Of a DNA stretch of 45,643 bases, positions 39,872 to 45,643 are shown in pieces. The stretch lies in the NCBI GenBank assembly GCA_902797435.1, contig CADBSV010000077.1, positions 1 to 45,643 on the forward strand, given 5' to 3'. Both the position numbers and the translations under genes were made by a program. How positions within the stretch are numbered: the first letter of the stretch is position 1; each line of letters begins with the position of its first letter. The DNA comes from an uncultured Bacteroidia bacterium. Its GTDB lineage: Bacteria > Bacteroidota > Bacteroidia > Bacteroidales > UBA932. The notes beneath the pieces are model-generated. The model was not told where the DNA came from and did not search any database. It saw nothing but the letters and a program-made list of their open reading frames with translations.

Positions 39872-40726
39872 ATGAAAAAGATTCTCTATTCCATTTTGGT
39901 CGCGGTGGCGGCTTTTGCAGTTTCCTGCAGCAAGGATGACGGTTCACAGAATGAGGACGGCGGATTCACGGGTACTTGGCTCATGCGGGCGAACGAGTAC
40001 CATTACTTCGACGCAACATTCAATTCTAACGGCACTTACGAGTGGGAGTGGAAGGGTGTTGCAAGGTTTAAGGATACAGGCTCCTACACTGAAAAGGACG
40101 GCGTCATCACGATGACTCCGGAAAAATTGTATGAATCCGACTACGAAACAGGAGAGCTTGTGCAGGTGTCCCTCAGCGACTTCCAGTGGAGCGGCCCCCG
40201 AAAGGTTACCATATTATCCGTCGAAGGCGGAGTGGCCTGGTGGAAGTGGGAAGGAGACTTCCTGATGCAAAACACCGATGACTTTAAGGGAGGTGTAATG
40301 CTTTTCAAGAAAGGATACAATTTCAATATCAAAAAATCCGACCTGCTCGGAACCTGGGAAATCAAGAGAGAGGACGGATTTGTAGAAAGCCGCATTGTAA
40401 TCGGTGACGGTACGTTCTCCTGGTATGATGCATATGAGCAGCCAGACGCTGAATGCGGCATAGCCGTCCGCAAGGACAGCGGCACATGGACGCTCGATGA
40501 AAATGTCCTGCAGATAAAGGCCACCGGTTCGGCCAGCTCTGCCAAAAGCCTTGGCTATAACCAGTCGCTGGGCAAAAACGAGTATATCTATTCCAATGTG
40601 AATCCCGAAACTCTTGAGGCCGATCAGTGGTATTCGACAACCGTAAATTGGGATTCAACTTACTATATCTACCTCAAGGATAGTGAGCTCTCCCTCGGCA
40701 TGGCTGGCGTATTTGCAAGGAAATAG
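39872..40726 (+). CDS. Lipoprotein with two lipocalin-like domains
   Basis: Predicted 284 residues with a lipoprotein signal peptide (C19, FAVSC). Two similar beta-rich halves each start with a G-x-W motif, the mark of lipocalin-like domains: FTGTWLMRANEYHYFDATF (about 33) and LLGTWEIKREDGF (about 160). SNGTYEWEWKGVARFKDTGS and GDGTFSWYDAYE are matching later strands. Such proteins in Bacteroidota are surface or periplasmic binders of unknown ligand. It is a single gene between a terminator and the Kelch-AraC regulator promoter, 34 bases before the latter's ATG. Confidence 0.75.
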   Translation: MKKILYSILVAVAAFAVSCSKDDGSQNEDGGFTGTWLMRANEYHYFDATFNSNGTYEWEWKGVARFKDTGSYTEKDGVITMTPEKLYESDYETGELVQVSLSDFQWSGPRKVTILSVEGGVAWWKWEGDFLMQNTDDFKGGVMLFKKGYNFNIKKSDLLGTWEIKREDGFVESRIVIGDGTFSWYDAYEQPDAECGIAVRKDSGTWTLDENVLQIKATGSASSAKSLGYNQSLGKNEYIYSNVNPETLEADQWYSTTVNWDSTYYIYLKDSELSLGMAGVFARK

Positions 40727-40748
40727 TTTTCAATTATTTGAAAATCAC

Positions 40749-40756
40749 TATATTTG
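40749..40756 (+). promoter_or_regulatory. -7 box of the Kelch-AraC gene, probably leaderless
   Basis: TATATTTG, an exact TAnnTTTG match, ends four bases before ATG 40761. Confidence 0.6.
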
Positions 40757-40760
40757 GCAA

Positions 40761-42398
40761 ATGACGAACCGGATTCTCCTGCTGCCACTTGTCCTGTCGC
40801 TTCCCGCCTGCAGCGGTAAGCCAACGGTTTTGGAAGACAAGTGGCAGGAGAATCCGGTTCCTTTTGCCCATGTGGTCTGCGAAAAACTCGAGCCCATGGC
40901 TGTCCCGAGGGCTGCCCATGCCCTTCTCAGGACAAAAGACGGAATGATTGCGGTAGGAGGCCATACCTCGGCTTTTATTCCTACTGCCACGGCAGAACTC
41001 TTCGACGGAAAGAACTGGACCAGGATTTCCACCTGCTATGCCCATGACGGGGCTTTCGCCGCTCCGCTCTCAGACGGCCGCATCCTTTTCGGCGGCGGGA
41101 GCAGCGAGGCTTTCGGCATAGGCCAGAGCTGGGGAGTGGAGTTGTATGATCCGGCCTCCGGGGAATTCTCCTCCGTTGCCATAATGCAGCAGAAGAGGGC
41201 TTATGCGTCTGCCTTGGCCATACCAGGCGACACCGTCATCGTCAGCGGAAACTGGTATGCCGACGACAGCATAGAGCGCTATGTTCCGGGAAAAGGGTTC
41301 GAAACTGTGAAGGCGACTTCGCAGAACCGCTGCCAGCCTTATATTTTTCGCTCTTCGGAGGAAGATGTCCTTGTTTTTTCGGGCTTCGATATCCATGGGA
41401 AACCTCTCCCGGGAGTGGTGGACCGTCTTCGCGGCGAGCCGTTCGAGCCACCTCTGCTCAAGGAGTGGCGGCCGTCTCCCGTTCAGGGCTGCTCTCTTCC
41501 TCAGGACTATGAGATAGGGGAGTTCACTTACCTTGTACCGGGGCGTACCAGGAAAGGGGACACCCTTCGCATTGCCAAGATTCAGGGAGAGCGTTTCTCC
41601 TATCTTCCCACAGTCAGCCCCGTTCCTACAGTGGCGCCGGACGGAGCAGAGCTGTTTTACTGCGAACGGCTTGTGGTTGCAAGGGCCGAAAGGCATGCCT
41701 ACATGTTCGCCACAGATTCGCTAAGGCGCCTCTATCTGCTTGACATCGACTATGATCCGGCATTGGACGGGGGAAAGGCCCCTTTGCGGGTGCTGTGGAC
41801 AAATTCGCAGATTGCCCTCTTCAACGACGCTCCGATGGCGCTCACGCCCGAAGGAAACCTGATGCTGGCCGGAGGCAGCCTTGCAGACAATTTCCATCCT
41901 ATCCGGGATGTCCTGCTTATCCGGCTCCATTCCAAGGAATCGGCAGGCAGCCCGCTTTGGTGGCTACTGTTGCTGGTTCCTGCGTCAGCAGTCATAATCC
42001 TGCTTGCGGTGCGGAGGAAAACCGCCCCGGCTGCTCCCGCCGGAGATACTCCCCAGGACATGATGTCCCGTATCCGCAAGCTGGTCGAAAAAGAAGAACT
42101 GTTCCGAAGGCCGGATCTGCGACTTGGGGATATCGCCTCCCGTCTCGGCACCAACAATACCTATATATCGGCCTGCATTAATTCCCAGGCCAATCAGTCC
42201 TTCTCCGATTTCATCGCAGGTTATCGGGTGCGCTATGCCGCTTCCCTTCTGAAGAACAATCCTTCGATGCGCGTAGCCGAGGTTGCAGAGGAATCCGGTT
42301 TTACTTCGGAAAGGAGTTTTTTCCGCGTTTTCAAAGCCGAAACAGGCACGACTCCATCCCGGTTCCGCATGCTTTATAAATATACGAAAAACAGGTAA
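40761..42398 (+). CDS. Membrane-spanning Kelch-sensor AraC-type transcription regulator
   Basis: Predicted 545 residues. A lipoprotein-type signal peptide (C17, LSLPAC) precedes a periplasmic beta-propeller of Kelch-like blades (about 45-390; PRAAHALLRTKDGMIAVGG, ATAELFDGKNW, LSDGRILFGGG, LTPEGNLMLAGG). One transmembrane helix (about 397-416, WWLLLLVPASAVIILLAV) leads to a cytosolic AraC domain (about 440-545; LRLGDIASRLGTNNTYISAC, MRVAEVAEESGFTSERSFFRVFK). It is thus a one-component sensor linking an external signal to transcription without a histidine kinase. The frame is open to 40683, but signal peptide and -7 box fix ATG 40761. Codons 3-11 and 26-33 form a long inverted repeat. Target genes are not evident; a FISUMP-like remnant follows. 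Confidence 0.85.
   Translation: MTNRILLLPLVLSLPACSGKPTVLEDKWQENPVPFAHVVCEKLEPMAVPRAAHALLRTKDGMIAVGGHTSAFIPTATAELFDGKNWTRISTCYAHDGAFAAPLSDGRILFGGGSSEAFGIGQSWGVELYDPASGEFSSVAIMQQKRAYASALAIPGDTVIVSGNWYADDSIERYVPGKGFETVKATSQNRCQPYIFRSSEEDVLVFSGFDIHGKPLPGVVDRLRGEPFEPPLLKEWRPSPVQGCSLPQDYEIGEFTYLVPGRTRKGDTLRIAKIQGERFSYLPTVSPVPTVAPDGAELFYCERLVVARAERHAYMFATDSLRRLYLLDIDYDPALDGGKAPLRVLWTNSQIALFNDAPMALTPEGNLMLAGGSLADNFHPIRDVLLIRLHSKESAGSPLWWLLLLVPASAVIILLAVRRKTAPAAPAGDTPQDMMSRIRKLVEKEELFRRPDLRLGDIASRLGTNNTYISACINSQANQSFSDFIAGYRVRYAASLLKNNPSMRVAEVAEESGFTSERSFFRVFKAETGTTPSRFRMLYKYTKNR
40767..40859 (+). repeat. Inverted repeat with 24-bp arms at the start of the Kelch-AraC gene
   Basis: The left arm (40767-40793) and the right arm (40836-40859, GACAAGTGGCAGGAG then AATCCGGTT) are perfectly complementary over 24 bp except for a three-base CTG insertion in the left arm. 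The loop is 42 bases. Both arms lie in frame, in codons 3-11 and 26-33. In mRNA this would be a very stable hairpin starting six bases after the A of ATG. Confidence 0.92.
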
Positions 42399-42406
42399 GT
42401 TTTTTG

Positions 42407-42414
42407 TATATTTG
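42407..42414 (+). promoter_or_regulatory. -7 box of the FISUMP-like pseudogene
   Basis: TATATTTG, an exact TAnnTTTG match, ends five bases before ATG 42420. The promoter seems intact although the gene behind it is broken. Confidence 0.55.
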
Positions 42415-42419
42415 CGCTC

Positions 42420-42803
42420 ATGCGACGCTTGCTGCCCATTTTGATGATGCTTGTCGTTTGTCTTACGGCAGGCGGCAGCCCTAACCCCTATGGTATTTCC
42501 GACGAGTGTTACAAACTTTTTCTGAAGGCCGATTCACTGATTGACGGTTGCTCATTCGAGGATACTGACAATGGGTGGATCGCGATTGGGAAGAATGGGA
42601 ATTCCATTTTTATTCCCGCCACAGGTGTTGCAAACCACAATGGAAAGATAGCGCAGCAGTCCAAAAGTTGCGGGTTCTATTGGAGTTCCAAGAAAATAAA
42701 CGATTTTTATTCCACACCAGGCGGCGGTGAGTCATGAAGATTCGAATACGATTCGACCGGCCTGGATAGAATATCAGTCGTTACGGGTTTGGCTGGTCAA
42801 TAA
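42420..42803 (+). pseudogene. FISUMP-like secreted protein with in-frame TGA
   Basis: From ATG 42420 the frame encodes a signal peptide (about 1-18) and 105 residues to a TGA at 42735-42737. Reading on in the same frame gives RFEYDSTGLDRISVVTGLAGQ-like sequence to a TAA at 42801-42803, which looks like a genuine protein end. NGNSIFIPATG ... GFYWSSKK (about 60-95) matches the FISUMP C-terminal region, as in the next gene (NGNSIFLPAAG, GYYWSS). The N-terminal NPYGISDECYKLFLKADSL instead resembles the front of Bacteroidota TPR sensor proteins, so a fusion by recombination is likely. The TGA may have arisen from a Trp or Arg codon. Confidence 0.6.
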
Positions 42804-42824
42804 ATAGGCTTTGTGTATATTCAC

Positions 42825-43847
42825 ATGAAAAAATATTTGTTTGGTTTTGCAGCGTCCGTGCTGCTTTTGGCTTGTGCGCCGGAGAGCCTTCACACTGGCA
42901 GCCCTGACGATACGGAGGAAGTTACTATTACCTGTGACGCATCGGATATAACTGGTTTTTCTGTGGTTTTCACGGGTTCTGCCAACCTTCCGTCCGGGGC
43001 GGGAGAAGCGGAAGTCGGTATAATGTACGACAAAAGCCAATCTTTCGAAAAAGGGAAAAAGCTTGTGGCGACAAGGTCGGATGACAACAAGTTTAAGGTT
43101 CGTGTCACAGGGCTCTCTCCAAGCACGACGTATTATTATAAATACTATGTTCAGAGCGGAACGGACATCGAGTACGGCGCCGTGAAATCCTTTACAACCA
43201 AGGAGTCCCATGCCCCGGCGGGAACCGTTGATCTTGGTGTTGTAATGACAAGGGAAGACGGTTCGGAATACGATCTGTACTGGGCGAAGAGCAACTTGTC
43301 TGCGGATGGTTTTTGCGCAAAACCGGAAGACTACGGCGATTACTATGCATGGGGCGAGCTGGAGCCGAAGAAGGATTACAGCTGGCAGACATATAAGTGG
43401 TGCAACGGCAAGTATAATGAGTTGACAAAGTATTGCCCGGCTGATGATACTCTCAATTGGTATGGTCCTGGTTCTCCGGACGGGAAAACGGAACTCGATC
43501 CGGAAGACGATGCAGCCCATGTGATACTTGGAGGCAAATGGCGTATGCCTACCGAAGCAGAATGGGCGGAACTCAGAAAACAGTGCACTTGGACCACGGA
43601 CACCCTCAACGGTGTTGGCGGCAGACTCGTAACCGGACCCAACGGGAATAGTATATTCCTTCCAGCCGCCGGTTCCGGGCGCAATACCGACATAGTCGAT
43701 GAGGGATCCGAAGGCTACTACTGGTCTTCCAGTCTGTATCCGGGCTACCCGCCAAGCGCGTGGTTCGTGTACTTCTCCTCCGGCAGCGTGAACAGCAGCA
43801 ACCACAGCCGTTACTTCGGACAATCTGTCCGTCCTGTCACGGAATAA
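42825..43847 (+). CDS. FISUMP-domain lipoprotein with fibronectin III-like domain
   Basis: Predicted 340 residues with a lipoprotein signal peptide (C17, LLLAC). Residues about 33-128 form an FN3-like domain (GFSVVFTGSANL, VRVTGLSPSTTYYYKYYVQ). Residues 135-340 are a FISUMP (Fib_succ_major) domain: VDLGVVMTREDGSEYDLYWAK, DYYAWGELEPKKDYSW, LGGKWRMPTEAEWAEL, GNSIFLPAAGSGR, GYYWSSSLY and QSVRPVTE. The domain is common on Bacteroidota and Fibrobacter surfaces; function is unknown. ATG 42825 is preferred to GTG 42813, which would overlap a weak -7 box. It lies 21 bases after the related pseudogene and converges with the acid phosphatase gene across 31 bases. Confidence 0.85.
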   Translation: MKKYLFGFAASVLLLACAPESLHTGSPDDTEEVTITCDASDITGFSVVFTGSANLPSGAGEAEVGIMYDKSQSFEKGKKLVATRSDDNKFKVRVTGLSPSTTYYYKYYVQSGTDIEYGAVKSFTTKESHAPAGTVDLGVVMTREDGSEYDLYWAKSNLSADGFCAKPEDYGDYYAWGELEPKKDYSWQTYKWCNGKYNELTKYCPADDTLNWYGPGSPDGKTELDPEDDAAHVILGGKWRMPTEAEWAELRKQCTWTTDTLNGVGGRLVTGPNGNSIFLPAAGSGRNTDIVDEGSEGYYWSSSLYPGYPPSAWFVYFSSGSVNSSNHSRYFGQSVRPVTE

Positions 43848-43878
43848 GAGACCGGGCAGTTGCGCCGGGATGATTGAC

Positions 43879-45177
43879 CTAAAGGGCGTCGTAAGCAGCG
43901 ATGGCTCCCGAGAGCCGCTGCTCCACATCGCAGAGACGGTATAGCCCGTCGGCATTCTTCTTCAGGCCCTTGAGGCTTACATTGACTGCCATGGGCGGAT
44001 TGCTGTACGAAAGGGCGCTCTCGCCCCGTAGTTGTTCTGCAGAAGCATAAACCAGAATGATGTCTGCATAGGCGGCGCCGTCATGTCCCTTGAAACTTTC
44101 GAATATGAGTTTGCCTCCGATGGGGGTGCGCTGCTCTATGGCCCCGGGAAGTTCTGGCAGCTCGGCTTCGAGGGCGGCCAGGACGCTGCCGATGTTGGAA
44201 TCGTGTCCGCAGAGCATGGTGAAAATGCGATTCTCGTTCTGAATCTCGCCCAGGATTACTTGCAGCAAGGGATGTGCCACATTCACCGCAACGGACGGGG
44301 CCGTGAACAAAATGTCCCCGTACCACTCCTTTACGGATGAGACGGTGACCCAGTCGTCGAAACTGAGGGCATGTCCGAATGCCGCCTTCTCTGCGTCCGC
44401 TTCTTCGTAATACTGAAGGGACAGGGCGTCGGATACCGTGCAGGCCATCTTCAAACCTCCGGACATGGCGGGTTCGGCGTTAAGCTTAAAGCTTACCGAA
44501 GACGGGAAGTCTCTGAAGGAGGAAGTGTCCCTGGATGCTGGAGAGTTTTTTATGTCTATCACCTTCTCCAACATGGAATACCCTTCGGAAATGCCCTCGT
44601 CAATATCCCCGAAGAGGTCTTGAATCTCCTGCAGGGCTTTGTCTTTGAAGCTGTCCGAAAGCTTGGTAATCTGCGGATTGAACACGGGGTCCATTGTGTC
44701 GTACTGTACGTTCATCTCGACCCTTGGGTTCATTCCCGGCAGCAAGGCATCCGCAAAAGTGCGGGCAGTTACCTGGCAGCGCTGCTTGGCATTGGCGTAG
44801 AAGCGGAATGAGTAGTTGTCGGCTGAATACCGGGAGATGAAGTCCTTCTTTTCCAGCCACTCCCGGAAAAAAGCTCCCATCTGCTTTTCCAGCCTTTCGC
44901 CTTTCGGGGTCAGATTGCTGGGGGCGCCATCCCAGGGAAACCACTGGTAGCTGCTGTTGGTGAGCCTGGTGAGGACCGAATTCTTACTCACCAGGGGAGA
45001 ACGTATATTGTGTCTGCTCAGTACAACCATCTGGTCAAGCGTGTAATTGTCCTGAAAACCGTCCGGGCGTCCGATCCATTCGGTCTGCGGTTGTAGTTGT
45101 TCCGGCTGTTTTTCCGGCTGGCAGGCGATCACAAGCACGGAAAGAACAACAAGGATATAAAATTTCAGCTTTGTCAT
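43879..45177 (-). CDS. Histidine acid phosphatase lipoprotein (Agp/AppA-like)
   Basis: Predicted 432 residues with a lipoprotein signal peptide (C19, LVIAC). The catalytic motif of branch-2 histidine phosphatases appears as LSRHNIRSP with the nucleophile H56; Asn in place of the usual Gly is shared with glucose-1-phosphatase Agp (RHNLRAP). LTPKGERLEKQMG and FRFYANAKQRCQVTARTFADALLPG are family segments, and LCGHDSNIGS holds the proton-donor Asp at about 323. It probably frees phosphate from sugar phosphates or phytate in the periplasm or at the surface. It is monocistronic, with a -7 box 25 bases upstream. Confidence 0.88.
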   Translation of the reverse strand: MTKLKFYILVVLSVLVIACQPEKQPEQLQPQTEWIGRPDGFQDNYTLDQMVVLSRHNIRSPLVSKNSVLTRLTNSSYQWFPWDGAPSNLTPKGERLEKQMGAFFREWLEKKDFISRYSADNYSFRFYANAKQRCQVTARTFADALLPGMNPRVEMNVQYDTMDPVFNPQITKLSDSFKDKALQEIQDLFGDIDEGISEGYSMLEKVIDIKNSPASRDTSSFRDFPSSVSFKLNAEPAMSGGLKMACTVSDALSLQYYEEADAEKAAFGHALSFDDWVTVSSVKEWYGDILFTAPSVAVNVAHPLLQVILGEIQNENRIFTMLCGHDSNIGSVLAALEAELPELPGAIEQRTPIGGKLIFESFKGHDGAAYADIILVYASAEQLRGESALSYSNPPMAVNVSLKGLKKNADGLYRLCDVEQRLSGAIAAYDAL

Positions 45178-45202
45178 AATCTTTTCAGTTGAAATATGGC
45201 TG

Positions 45203-45210
45203 CAAAGATA
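45203..45210 (-). promoter_or_regulatory. -7 box of the histidine acid phosphatase gene
   Basis: TATCTTTG on the minus strand, an exact TAnnTTTG match, lies 25 bases before ATG 45177. Confidence 0.55.
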
Positions 45211-45250
45211 CTCTATTTTACCGGGATTCCGTTTTCAGAGAGCATTGGCA

Positions 45251-45643
45251 TCACTTCTCTTTTGCTATACTCGAAAGGCCATGTGTGAGTCCCATTCCAT
45301 ATGAGCGCTCCTTCTCACCTCCAAGGAGCACGTATAACGGGCGCCCGACGGTAAAGGAAAGGCAGGAAAATGTATCTCCCGGCCTAATGCTGGCATTTAT
45401 GGACTCCGTTACTTCAAATAGGTTGCCGCCAAGGTACTTTGCCGTGCAGACCCTGTCCGGAAGCCAGCTGAAACGGATGCTTTCTCCCGGTTCAAGCTCC
45501 TTGGAGTTGACCGAGCCGCGGGTTTGAACTATATCGGACTCAGCTTCCCCGTTTTCGCTGAGGAAATCACAGAAGTCGTCAAAATGCTTCCTGCCTATAT
45601 ATTTCGCAAGTACATTGAGCGTCCTTTCGGACACTGTATTATA
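45251..45643 (-). CDS. C-terminal part of an uncharacterised Bacteroidota protein (start outside window)
   Basis: The frame is open to the window edge (130 codons), so the start is probably beyond 45643; GTG 45634 is the only internal candidate. The N-terminal visible part, RTLNVLAKYIGRKHFDDFCDFL, matches a helical segment that I know from many Bacteroidota proteins (TLxxLaxyxGyxxwxdFc) following a small HTH-like domain. A beta-rich tail follows (SKELEPGESIRFSW, CTAKYLGGNLFEVTES, LSFTVGRPLYVLLGG). Function is unknown; a regulatory protein is possible. It points the same way as the acid phosphatase gene but is separated by 73 bases containing that gene's promoter. Confidence 0.6.
   Translation of the reverse strand, partial: YNTVSERTLNVLAKYIGRKHFDDFCDFLSENGEAESDIVQTRGSVNSKELEPGESIRFSWLPDRVCTAKYLGGNLFEVTESINASIRPGDTFSCLSFTVGRPLYVLLGGEKERSYGMGLTHGLSSIAKEK

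Noticed and set aside
40767-40859. Terminator or site-specific inversion site
   Set aside because: There is no T run, the arms lie inside a coding region, and no invertase gene is nearby. I keep it as an unexplained inverted repeat.

Overview
The window is chromosomal DNA from a member of the Bacteroidota, almost certainly order Bacteroidales. Evidence: an adjacent SusC/SusD pair, BACON, GLUG and FISUMP surface lipoproteins, and many promoters of the TTTG / TAnnTTTG type. GC content is moderately high for the group, around 55 percent by eye. I cannot name a genus from sequence alone.

Layout. 1-544: the 3' part of tRNA-Ser(GCU), its terminator and a 51-bp tandem repeat array. 545-5543: five tightly packed genes, namely a synthetase-only RelA/SpoT-like protein, a MESH1-like HD hydrolase, an APH-type kinase, a Cache-PP2C-HATPase protein and a STAS anti-sigma antagonist. 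5544-12508: a protein remnant, a secreted metallophosphoesterase-GDPD fusion, a C69 dipeptidase, and a coupled trio of small secreted protein, pheS and lipoprotein. 12509-15089: a 12-bp tandem array, a class A acid phosphatase, a RAYT-like Y1 transposase and a G-rich 17-bp tandem array. 15090-37135: a 20.9-kb, 12-gene operon on the minus strand with a divergent LacI-type regulator. 37147-45643: a ZIP transporter, small secreted proteins, a membrane-spanning Kelch-AraC regulator, a broken and an intact FISUMP gene, a histidine acid phosphatase and a truncated gene at the window edge.

The most interesting system is the LacI-controlled operon. It joins a glycerol-3-phosphate dehydrogenase (gpsA), a GlpT-type organophosphate antiporter, SusC/SusD, a BACON lipoprotein, an Ig-domain lipoprotein, a 46-residue peptide, a GLUG fimbrillin-like protein and four predicted secreted hydrolases: two SGNH enzymes, an endonuclease/exonuclease/phosphatase-fold enzyme and an S1/P1-type zinc nuclease/phosphodiesterase. 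A perfect 16-bp palindrome lies just downstream of the -7 box of its only evident promoter. The inferred role is capture and breakdown of a glycerophosphate-containing polymer or lipid, with uptake of glycerol-3-phosphate and oxidation to DHAP. Nucleic acid remains an alternative substrate. Four proteins of the operon share a roughly 200-residue module that I do not recognise as a named domain.

Other signals of note: a 24-bp inverted repeat immediately after the start codon of the Kelch-AraC regulator; three unrelated tandem arrays, two of them between convergent genes and one beside the RAYT gene with an identical 18-mer on the gene's other side; an in-frame TGA in a FISUMP-like gene; and several promoters so close to ATG that the mRNAs are probably leaderless.
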